Positions 1-7,300 of a stretch of 15,331 nucleotides of DNA are shown one piece after another; positions within the stretch are counted from its first letter, which is position 1; each line of letters starts with the position of its first letter. The DNA is from an uncultured Oscillospiraceae bacterium. Its GTDB lineage: Bacteria > Bacillota > Clostridia > Oscillospirales > Acutalibacteraceae. Under the pieces are notes generated by a model. The model was not told where the DNA came from. It saw only the letters and a program-made list of their open reading frames with translations, and did no database searches. The DNA is taken from positions 1 to 15,331 of the forward strand of contig URDW01000035.1 of assembly GCA_900546735.1 (NCBI GenBank). The letters run 5' to 3'. The translations under genes and the position numbers were made by a program.

Positions 1-705
1 GGCAAACAGCCGGCAACACATATTTACCGTGGGCAAAATCGGAAACGGCGGCAAATGGAAAGATGTGCGCAGCTGGTACTCGAATTCAGCATAAGCCGAT
101 GTATAAGCACAGTCAGACACGACCCCTTTGACATTGGGCGGCAATTCTTTGCCGCTCATCATCAGCACGGTGGCTGCGCCCATAGAAACGCCGTAAAGCA
201 GGATCTCGCAGTCGTTCCCGAAGCGTTTAAGTATGTAATCGAGCCACAGCATAGCATCATTCGATTCATGGGTGCCGTAGCCCATAAACCTGCCGTCACT
301 TTCCCCGCAGCCGCGGTGATCCGGCATGAACAAATGATAGCCCTGCGCGTGTAAAAACGCTGCACTAAAACAGAATTCACCGGGCCCGCTGCTGCGGGCA
401 CCGTGGCAGGCAAAAACGATTTTTTTGCTTGGCGCTGCCGCCGGCCACAGCCTGGCGCGCAGCGTGTCGCGCCCGCTTTGCATTTCCAGCGTTTCAAGTC
501 CTTTTTGCAGCAGTTCTTCTGTTTTGGCTGCGGCAAGCTTTTCGTAATTGTCCGGTGCTTCGTTGCCGGCAACAAGATCGGTCAAAAACGACGGAATACG
601 GATCTGCCTGCGCCAGGCGATCTGGTTAAAGACCAGCGCACAAAGCAGAAAATATAAAAGCAGCAACACCGCTAAAACAATCAAAATCACAATCAGCGTC
701 TGCAT
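1..705 (-). CDS. Membrane-anchored alpha/beta hydrolase, C-terminus off window
   Basis: The visible 235 residues are the N-terminal part of a serine hydrolase. Residues 4-27 form a hydrophobic membrane anchor with no obvious cleavage site. The hydrolase fold follows: an oxyanion-type strand ending in ACHGARSSG (99-107), the DHRGCGES turn (129-136) and the nucleophile elbow GVSMGA with Ser174. This arrangement resembles Bacillus YqkD-type proteins. The acid and histidine of the triad would lie beyond the left edge. The start at 705 is chosen because GAGGA sits about 6 bp upstream of it; an ATG at 711 is too close to that site. The GAGGA overlaps the stop codon of the kinase gene, so translation is probably coupled and this is the third gene of the GH4 operon. 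The substrate is unknown; an esterase or acyl hydrolase acting on decorated sugars is possible but only inferred from context. Confidence 0.85.
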   Translation of the reverse strand, partial: MQTLIVILIVLAVLLLLYFLLCALVFNQIAWRRQIRIPSFLTDLVAGNEAPDNYEKLAAAKTEELLQKGLETLEMQSGRDTLRARLWPAAAPSKKIVFACHGARSSGPGEFCFSAAFLHAQGYHLFMPDHRGCGESDGRFMGYGTHESNDAMLWLDYILKRFGNDCEILLYGVSMGAATVLMMSGKELPPNVKGVVSDCAYTSAYAEFEYQLRTSFHLPPFPILPTVNMCCRLFA

Positions 706-714
706 ACACATTCC

Positions 715-1602
715 TCAAAGGTAAGACGCAATGTCGTCAGGTGTATAACGGCGCCCGTAACAGCCAAGGCCGGTTGTGGACAAGCCGCCGGTAATGTTTG
801 CGATCTGCATACATTGTTGCAGCGGTAAATCACGATAAAGGCCGTAAACGAGTCCGGTCAGGAAATTGTCGCCTGCGCCGGTCGTGTCCACGGCTTTTAA
901 ACTGCTGACAGCATCTGCATGGATAAATGTCTGCCCATCGTACGCCACACAACCTGTTTTACCGGTTTTCACGATCGGGCAGCGCGTATACTGCCGCAGG
1001 CATTTGAGCGCCTCCTCGACCGTTTCACAGCCGGTCATCTTCAGTGCTTCTTTTTCATTTGGGCTGAAGAAATCCACATACTGTAGAATTTCTTTATAAT
1101 TTTCTACATCCAGATCATCGTGCCAGCCGACATCAAAGACCAGAAGCGTACCGTCCTGGTGCAAACGGCGCGCCGCCTCCACGTTTTCCGGTGCAAAACA
1201 GATTTTACTGCCCCTTAGAAAAGAATAAACCGTATCGGCCTGAAGATCTTTATCTGTAAAATCCTCGGTATACGTTAAAAAACAACGGTCCTGCGGCAAG
1301 GAAAACACCGAACTGATGATGACCGGACAGCCGCTGCCTGTATACAGGTTCACATAATCTGTAAAGCCCTGCTGCGCCAGAAGCTGCTGTGCACAACTGC
1401 TCAGCGTGTCCTGCCCCAAAAATGTACCAAGCCTGGTTTCCACGCCCAACTGGCGCAGGCGGACAGGGATCACGGTGGACCCGCCGCCAAGCTGCATTTC
1501 AAAATGCTTTGCGTACTTTTCTTCACCCGGTACGGGAAATGTATCAAATCCGGAAAACAGACAATCCACTGTAACCGGGCAGATCACACCGACGCCGTTC
1601 AT
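715..1602 (-). CDS. PfkB/ribokinase-family carbohydrate kinase
   Basis: 295 residues, the usual length for the PfkB family, which transfers phosphate from ATP to a sugar or nucleoside hydroxyl in the cytoplasm. The N-terminal sugar-binding segment has the Gly-rich LGGGST run (38-43). An NxxE motif, used for Mg/phosphate in this family, is at Asn182-Glu185 (PNEKEA). The C-terminal signature DTTGAGD is at 239-245, with Asp245 as expected catalytic base and TGAG as the anion hole. The start overlaps the stop of the GH4 gene by 4 bp (ATGA), indicating translational coupling; only a weak GGGA-type Shine-Dalgarno is visible. The exact sugar cannot be read from sequence (fructose, glucoside or another hexose are possible). 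Its partner GH4 enzymes normally need a 6-phosphorylated glycoside, so this kinase may either make that substrate or phosphorylate a released sugar. Confidence 0.9.
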   Translation of the reverse strand: MNGVGVICPVTVDCLFSGFDTFPVPGEEKYAKHFEMQLGGGSTVIPVRLRQLGVETRLGTFLGQDTLSSCAQQLLAQQGFTDYVNLYTGSGCPVIISSVFSLPQDRCFLTYTEDFTDKDLQADTVYSFLRGSKICFAPENVEAARRLHQDGTLLVFDVGWHDDLDVENYKEILQYVDFFSPNEKEALKMTGCETVEEALKCLRQYTRCPIVKTGKTGCVAYDGQTFIHADAVSSLKAVDTTGAGDNFLTGLVYGLYRDLPLQQCMQIANITGGLSTTGLGCYGRRYTPDDIASYL

Positions 1603-2978
1603 GATTCCCAGCCCCCTATATAAGCGCTGTAGCGCTTAGAATATGCCTCCACAAGCTGTTCGGCAAGCGAATAGGAACCGATCAGCGGGTGCACGGTAAG
1701 CGCCTGCACGGCAAGTGAACGGTCTTTTTCCAAAGTGGCGCGGACCGTCAGGTTTTCGTACAGTTTCACAGCCTGGATCAGCACGGCATGCATCGGCGGA
1801 ATGGATGCAAACCTGTGCGGGTGCACGCCGTCTGCATCCACCGTACAGCTAAGCTCGGCCACATCCTCCGGCGCCAGGCAGGGCAAAGCGCCTTCGTTTG
1901 GCACGCTCAACACCATTTCAACCGGTTTGCCGCTTGCCAGCGAACGGATAAAGGTGAGCGCCACCGCTGCGTAGCTGTCTTTTTCAGGCTGTTTTATGTA
2001 GTCGGCGGCATGGAACACGGGCCACTTGTGTTCACGCCTATGGCCGCTTTCAATCGCAAAATAGCTGTCCTCGCGCATGGCGTAATGGCGCATGTAGCAG
2101 TCAAAAGCCGCGTCGAAATCGTTGTCAATATCGATTTGATCTAAAGCCGCGTCCATTTTTAAATTAATGTCACGGATCGTTTCCCCGCGCGTCATGCTGC
2201 TTTGCAGAATGGACTGCACCGCCTTTTCGCGGTAGTAGTAAAAATAAAGGTATTCGTTCGGCAGCTTATTGCCGCAAAGGCGCACAAGCTCCGGCGAAAA
2301 AAGGCGCATTTCCGTGTCTATATAAAGATTCGGATGATTTAAGACAAGTTCCGAGATATTCTCTCCGCCGTCTTTGAAATCGAAAAACCAGGAAAGATGG
2401 TTGAGGCCGAAGCACTCGGCAGTAAGGTCCGGGCGGCCGGTCATGTCACGCAACTGACGGACAAAGCCGCTGGGCGCGTCGCAAATGCCGTAAACGTTGC
2501 TGTAGCCCATAGTACGCAGCGCCTGGGTGACCAGACCGCTGGGGTTTGTAAAGTTGAACACAAGCACATTCGGCGAGGAAACACGGCGCATCAGCGCGCA
2601 GTAATCGGCAAGCACATGAATGCTGCGCAGCGCCATGGCAAAGCCGCCGGCGCCCGTCGTCTCCTGCCCCAAAAGGCCAAGATCAAGCGCCGTGCGCTCG
2701 TCAAACACACGGCCGTCATCACCTTCCGCACGGATGGTGGTGATCACATAATCTGCACCGGTCAGCGCTCTCTCCGCATCCGTCGTAAGAGTAAATGACA
2801 GGGACGGTGCGATCATTTTAGAAATTTTTTGCGCGATTTTGCCGTACTTGTTCAGTTTATTGCGGTCAATATCCATAAAAACGACTTCGGTAATGCCGAC
2901 GTCGGCCGCGCCAACGGCCAAGGATTTGGCCAAAAACGGCGAACGCACACCGCCGCCGCCCAAAACCGCAAGTTTCAT
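1599..2978 (-). CDS. Glycoside hydrolase family 4 (6-phospho-glycosidase, NAD/Mn dependent)
   Basis: 459 residues, normal for GH4, an unusual family that cleaves glycosides by an oxidation/elimination cycle using NAD+ and a divalent metal. The N-terminus is a Rossmann fold (LAVLGGGGVRSPF, 3-15). GQETTGAGGFA (104-114), FTNPSG (143-148), the metal cysteine in GICDAPSG (Cys166) and the metal histidine in GLNHLSWF (His194) follow, then a Tyr-rich stretch LPNEYLYFYYY (239-249) where the catalytic tyrosine is expected. GQETTGAGGFA and the late VPNEGALPCL segment resemble 6-phospho-beta-glucosidases. The residues after the metal cysteine are DAP, nearer to the CDMP of phospho-alpha-glucosidases than to the CNVP of phospho-beta enzymes, so the anomer preference is uncertain. 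The start at 2978 is used rather than one at 3005, because GGAGG lies 7 bp upstream of it. It is the first gene of the operon, behind a palindrome-containing promoter. Confidence 0.9.
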   Translation of the reverse strand: MKLAVLGGGGVRSPFLAKSLAVGAADVGITEVVFMDIDRNKLNKYGKIAQKISKMIAPSLSFTLTTDAERALTGADYVITTIRAEGDDGRVFDERTALDLGLLGQETTGAGGFAMALRSIHVLADYCALMRRVSSPNVLVFNFTNPSGLVTQALRTMGYSNVYGICDAPSGFVRQLRDMTGRPDLTAECFGLNHLSWFFDFKDGGENISELVLNHPNLYIDTEMRLFSPELVRLCGNKLPNEYLYFYYYREKAVQSILQSSMTRGETIRDINLKMDAALDQIDIDNDFDAAFDCYMRHYAMREDSYFAIESGHRREHKWPVFHAADYIKQPEKDSYAAVALTFIRSLASGKPVEMVLSVPNEGALPCLAPEDVAELSCTVDADGVHPHRFASIPPMHAVLIQAVKLYENLTVRATLEKDRSLAVQALTVHPLIGSYSLAEQLVEAYSKRYSAYIGGWES

Positions 2979-3003
2979 ATGTATACCTCCATATTCTGAT
3001 TTC

Positions 3004-3031
3004 ATTATATAGGAAAACGTTTTCCCGTCAA
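3004..3031 (-). promoter_or_regulatory. Sigma-A promoter of the GH4-kinase-hydrolase operon
   Basis: On the minus strand, TTGACG (3026-3031) and TATAAT (3004-3009) are separated by 16 bp. The expected transcription start near 2997 lies just upstream of the GGAGG at 2986-2990. A second TTGAC lies immediately upstream and could also act as the -35 box. The spacer is almost entirely the operator palindrome. Confidence 0.85.
3012..3025. promoter_or_regulatory. LacI-type operator palindrome in the operon promoter
   Basis: GGAAAACGTTTTCC is a perfect 14-bp palindrome with the central CG typical of LacI-family operators. It fills the spacer between -35 and -10, so a bound repressor would block RNA polymerase. 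The divergent LacI-family gene next to it is the obvious binder. The site also comes close to the CcpA cre consensus, differing at its outermost bases, so global carbon control is an alternative or additional role. Confidence 0.85.
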
Positions 3032-3103
3032 TGGGTCAACAGCAAAACTGGCAAATTCAACACAGATTCAGCCAAATTATTATGCAAAATACACAAACAA
3101 AGC

Positions 3104-3132
3104 TTGACAGGAAAACGACACACGCTTATCAT
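3104..3132 (+). promoter_or_regulatory. Promoter of the LacI-family gene with an operator half-site
   Basis: TTGACA (3104-3109) and TATCAT (3127-3132) have a 17-bp spacer. Right after the -35 box the spacer reads GGAAAACG (3110-3117), identical to the left half of the operator at 3012-3025 and placed identically relative to its -35 box; the right half is degenerate (ACACAC). This suggests weak autoregulation. The promoter lies downstream of the longest-frame start at 3031, which rules that start out. Confidence 0.8.
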
Positions 3133-3156
3133 AAAACTGTAAAAGGCGGTGATCCA

Positions 3157-4152
3157 TTGCAGGTAGATATTAAGTTTATTGCCAAAATGGCCGGTACTTC
3201 GCCGGCGACGGTTTCGCGTGTGCTAAACGGCACCAAGTCGGTCAGCCCGGCGCTGAAAAAGAAAGTGATCGATGCAGTAGAAAAGTACAATTACCGGCCG
3301 AACATTACGGCACGGTCACTTATACTGCGCAAGTCCAACCTGATTGGCGTGCTGGTGCCAAACGTATCTGTTACATTTCACGCAGCTATGACGGCCGCCA
3401 TTGAAAGCGAAGCGGAGCGAAACGGCTACCATGTTTTAGTCTGCAATATCTCAGACAACTTTGAAAAGGAAAAGCAGACGTTTAAAATGCTGTGCGGCAG
3501 GCTTGTGGACGGTATCATTTTGCTGCACGAAAACACGCCGGAGCAGATACAAGTGCTGACAGATATAAGCGACATACCGCTTGTGCTGGGCGGCATTCAC
3601 ATTCCAGACTGTTCCCTGCCCTGTGCAGCGATAGATGACGAGCAGGCCGCGTTTGATGCAACAGATGCGCTTTTGCAAAAAGGGATAACGCAAGTTGCGG
3701 GGCTGTTCAACAACTGCTATTCGCTGGGCACACTGCGGCTGCAGGGGTTTAAACGCGCCCTTAAGGCGCACGGCATTTCGGCTGATGATGAAAGGATTTA
3801 TTTTGATGACTGCACCCTGCAAGGCGGTGAACGCACGGCTGAGCGGATCATGCAGGGAAAAGAGCTGCCGCAAGCGCTGTTTTGCGTGAGCGATGAAATG
3901 GCAGCCGGCGCCATTCACCGGTTTTTAGACAGCGGCGTACGCGTGCCGCAGGACATTGGCGTGATGGGTTTTGACAATATTTCGACCGCACAGATCCTGC
4001 GGCCAAAACTTTCTACCGTGGCACAGCCGATTGAAGAAATCGGCGCAAGCAGCGTGCGGCTGCTGATTGACCAAATTGAAAATAAAAACAGTGTGCCAAG
4101 CAACATTACACTGGCACACCAGGTTATTTTACGCGCTTCGACCGGCGACTGA
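3157..4152 (+). CDS. LacI-family transcriptional regulator
   Basis: 331 residues from a TTG start at 3157; a GGCGGTG Shine-Dalgarno lies about 5 bp upstream and the promoter at 3104-3132 leaves only this start possible. The N-terminal helix-turn-helix (about residues 5-27) contains the recognition helix SPATVSRVLNG, then the hinge helix NITARSL whose leucine normally wedges into the central CG of the operator. The rest is a periplasmic-binding-protein-like effector domain (from about residue 60, SNLIGVLVPNVS) including the typical late GVMGFDNIS segment. The family generally represses nearby sugar genes until a sugar or sugar phosphate binds. The divergent GH4 operon with a perfect palindrome in its promoter is the likely target, and the half-site in its own promoter suggests autoregulation. 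The effector is unknown; the operon suggests a glucoside or its phosphate. Confidence 0.92.
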   Translation: MQVDIKFIAKMAGTSPATVSRVLNGTKSVSPALKKKVIDAVEKYNYRPNITARSLILRKSNLIGVLVPNVSVTFHAAMTAAIESEAERNGYHVLVCNISDNFEKEKQTFKMLCGRLVDGIILLHENTPEQIQVLTDISDIPLVLGGIHIPDCSLPCAAIDDEQAAFDATDALLQKGITQVAGLFNNCYSLGTLRLQGFKRALKAHGISADDERIYFDDCTLQGGERTAERIMQGKELPQALFCVSDEMAAGAIHRFLDSGVRVPQDIGVMGFDNISTAQILRPKLSTVAQPIEEIGASSVRLLIDQIENKNSVPSNITLAHQVILRASTGD

Positions 4153-4164
4153 TTTATAAGACAT

Positions 4165-4204
4165 AAAAAAACCACCCGAGGATTTCTCCTCGGGTGGTTT
4201 TTTT
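4165..4204. terminator. Bidirectional intrinsic terminator
   Basis: A perfect 12-bp stem (4171-4182 paired with 4187-4198) closes a TTTC loop. It is preceded by an A run (4165-4170) and followed by a T run (4198-4204), so it can end transcription from both directions. It separates the converging LacI gene and the giant-protein/small-peptide transcript. Confidence 0.95.
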
Positions 4205-4205
4205 A

Positions 4206-4340
4206 TTAAAACTCGAAGTAACGTGCAGGCTGCCCCATGCCACCTTCATTATTACCGCTATCATAAGAAGCGACAATATCCGGGTCTTTCAAATCAAACT
4301 TTTCGATTTGAATCGAAGGAGTTTCATATTTCTTTTTCAT
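4206..4340 (-). CDS. 44-residue peptide gene coupled to the giant secreted protein
   Basis: ATG at 4340, stop at 4206-4208. The ribosome binding site AGGAGG (4349-4354) is strong, 8 bp from the ATG, and runs into the stop codon of the giant gene, so the two are co-transcribed and probably translationally coupled. The stop codon sits just before the shared terminator. The product begins MKKKYETPSIQIEKFDLKD, continues with DIVASYDSG and ends in a Gly/Asn-rich, aromatic tail (NNEGGMGQ then ARYFEF). It has no signal peptide or membrane segment. From memory, short MKKxYxxP-type peptides of unknown function are common in gut Bacillota and this fits that style; the YxxPxI pattern also resembles leader motifs of some RiPP precursors, though no modifying enzyme is present. 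The function is unknown. The coding call is firm because of the ribosome binding site, spacing and position. Confidence 0.85.
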   Translation of the reverse strand: MKKKYETPSIQIEKFDLKDPDIVASYDSGNNEGGMGQPARYFEF

Positions 4341-4353
4341 AAATACATCCTCC

Positions 4354-7300
4354 TTACTCAGCCGTAGTTGTCAAATCAGCTAATTTTACATCGCTGTAAA
4401 CGGTACGATAAATCTGCCCATATTCGCCCTTTTCATTAACGCCCATATAGGAATAGGTCACAAAGCTACGCATTGCAACTGCATAACCAGTATCTGCAAC
4501 CGCAGACGGGAATGAAATTGACATCATATACTGACCTTCACTCGTAACGCTTGTAAACGATGAAGCAACAAACTTATTGACACCCTCGCCCTTGATTTGA
4601 AGAGATTCATTTAACTCGGCAGCATCTGTGCCTGTTGGCACATACATTGCAACACAACCACTTTCAACAACAGTTGCCGCTTCAGGAACATCTTCTGCAG
4701 CAGTGAAATGGCTGTACAGCGAAACTTTGCTGGAAGTTGCATCATATTCAGAGATAGAACTCCAGGAGTCACGCAGATGATTGTCTAAGCGGTAATACAG
4801 AGAATTGGTATCCAGTTCCTGAATATTACCTTTATCAACCATCTGTGAATCGGACGACAATTGACGATAACCCTGTTCAGCATCATAAATGTAATAGACA
4901 GTCTCGCCATCTACTTCGTCACTGTTGACCTGAACAAAATCATATCCGCCGTTCGGCACGTTACAGGAGTATTTTTCGGTATATGCCGCAATCTTCAACT
5001 CAGTATCAGCACCGGTGCCAGTAATGAGCCAAGCATAGAAATTACCAGGCATATCAGCGCCATACGTTGCAGTGTCGATTGCAACATAACCGTCAAACTG
5101 TACGTAACCGTCAGCAGCAGAATCACCTGCATAGTTCTTGCCATTTACAGTTACCAAATTGGTAAAATCTTCCAGAGTATACGAGTTAGAGATGGTGATA
5201 TACTCATCTTCGGCATCGTACAGTTGCGCCAAAGTATATGTACCATCACCAAGCACTTTGTAATTAATTCTCCAGCCGTTAAAGGTGTGATACGGAAGCT
5301 GATTGGCAGTAACTACTGCGAACGGATCACCACTCGCATCAGGTGTGTTGTAAACAGATAACGTATCGCCATTTACATTGACACTGTAATTGCCAAGATC
5401 TTCTTCAGACAGATTCATGGCTACCTCATTACGCTGGTTCAGACGAGTAGTAACAACAACAGGTACAATGTTGACATCGTTGTCCGTAGACGGATCTGCC
5501 ATACCACGTGTTACATACACCGTAATATCTGCATTATTATTGCTGTTATAAGTGTATGTGCTGCCGATGTTGCGCAGATTGGAAACCGTCTCCGTATTGT
5601 TGCCGTCATCTGTATAAGTCTTAACAACCCAGCTGTAAGCATACATACTGTTCGGATCATAACCTTCAATGCTCAGATCCAAAGGCGTGTTATAAGACTT
5701 GGTATAAGGTTGGGAAACACTGTTACTTTCTGTACCGTCAATATTCATATACTGAACCGTAAAGTTAACTGTGTATGTTTTTCTTTGTGTTTCGTCCAGC
5801 TCAGTCAGAAGCGTCATCAACTCGGTGGTGGCGGCGTCGACGTTGGTGGCGTTCCAGCCGGTGTAGTAGGTATTTTCACCATTGCCGTTATTGTACAGAA
5901 TCTGCGTCAGCGGATCTGTAGGATCCAGCTTATTCTCATCCATACTGGTCTTGGAGAACAGCTGCTGGTTGACAGCATACACACCGCCTTCTACGAGAAG
6001 TTCATAGAGCTTATCCCAAAGCAGCTGCTGACCTTCAGGTGTGTAGGCGTTGAAGTCGATGGTGGAAATCACGTCGATCAGGAAGTCGAACGTCTGGTAC
6101 TGATCTTCCAGAGCAACCGGTTCCAGCCATTCCAGCGCACGCTGTACCCAAGTGACACGGTCGTTGATCTTTTGCTGTACCGTGCTGGGCGTGTTCTGAT
6201 CTTCCTTGCCCTCTTCCGTGTTCGCAAAACGCTGCTGGTCGTCACGGACCTTGTCGCTATACCATTTGTCGGAAGATCGACCGGTTTCATCAACAAATTC
6301 GTCACCCGTGCGGTCACTCAAAATCGCACCTTCAACAGAAGTACCATCAGTATATTTCGGGTCGGTAGCTGTTGTTGTGGTATTGCCTGTGATGTCCCAA
6401 ATCTCATCGTAGATCTTATCGAATGCGGCAAGGGAGCTGACGGTGTACTGTTCGCCATTGATGCGATCGTGACCCGCGCCCTGCTTTTGTGCATCCGATG
6501 CGGCAATCGCGTTGACCGTGGAGCGGTCGATGTCAAAGATCGAGGTGGAACGATCCCCTTCAGCGCTGCTGCCAAGTGCGGGTACTTTGTCATTTAAAGT
6601 ACCTTCGGAATCAGAACCATCCAAAGGCTGACGATCGCCTTGTCCCTCGTTATCATACTTGGTGTCGGCAACTGCCATCTGCTCGTCCAGATCATCGTAA
6701 TCGGCTTTCAGGCGCAGACGGCTGATCGCCTCGTTGATCTGGTTGGTCGCATCCTCAAATACCTGTTTGGCTGTTACGCCGTATTTGTCCATGAAGAAGT
6801 CGTCATTAATAATCTTCCAGGAATTGTTGTCATATTCGCCGTCAGGATTCATCGGATTGTAAATCGAAGGATCGGTACTATTCGGGTCAGCCGGTGTGAT
6901 TTCGGGATTATCGAAAGCGCCAAGCGCATACTGTGCCAGTGCATCCAGCGTTAAACCTTCGTACGGTTCGCCTTCTGCATTCACTACCGTTTCACCACCG
7001 GCCTGTTTGTAGGACATCCAAGAAGAGGTTGTGTACGGATAAAAAGCTGTCAAATCTTTGTATGCACTGTAAGCTTCCTGGAATTCGTTGTAATAGTCGA
7101 ACAAGAACAGGCGCTGCACTGCATCATTGAGCAAGTAGCAGTAAACATCCTGTACCTCATCCGGATGTGCAGAAAGCATCTGCTCCAGTTCGCCGTTTTC
7201 ATTTTTCAGAACCTGGTCAACTGTCCAGTTGCGGCCATCCGAAACGAGCCACGAATCATACACTGCCTTCTTGCTCAACTCGTATTCACCGTCTGCATTG

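Noticed and set aside
162..575. 137-codon minus-strand frame overlapping the hydrolase gene
   Set aside because: It is a shifted frame of the same strand; the hydrolase frame has the GVSMGA and HGARSSG motifs and the ribosome binding site.
1182..1189. CGTTTTCC, resembling half of the LacI-type operator, inside the kinase gene
   Set aside because: Only 8 bp, no palindromic partner, and inside a coding sequence; probably chance.
2979..3005. Longer GH4 start at 3005
   Set aside because: It would place the GGAGG site inside the gene and overlap the predicted -10 box and transcription start; the ATG at 2978 is 7 bp after GGAGG and begins the Rossmann strand.
3031..3156. N-terminal extension of the LacI gene from an ATG at 3031
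   Set aside because: The ATG lies upstream of the TTGACA/TATCAT promoter at 3104-3132 and the extra 42 residues precede the normal start of the helix-turn-helix; the TTG at 3157 has the Shine-Dalgarno.
4206..4340. Lasso-peptide or other RiPP cluster built on the small peptide
   Set aside because: The YxxPxI pattern is suggestive, but no modifying enzyme, RRE protein, protease or exporter is encoded anywhere in the window, so a RiPP assignment cannot be supported.
5710..6597. 295-codon open frame on the plus strand inside the giant gene
   Set aside because: It is antisense to a frame with a signal peptide, domains and a strong ribosome binding site; its translation is Ile/Val/Arg-rich without motifs, and no Shine-Dalgarno precedes it. 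The same applies to the other plus-strand frames between 4861 and 10647.
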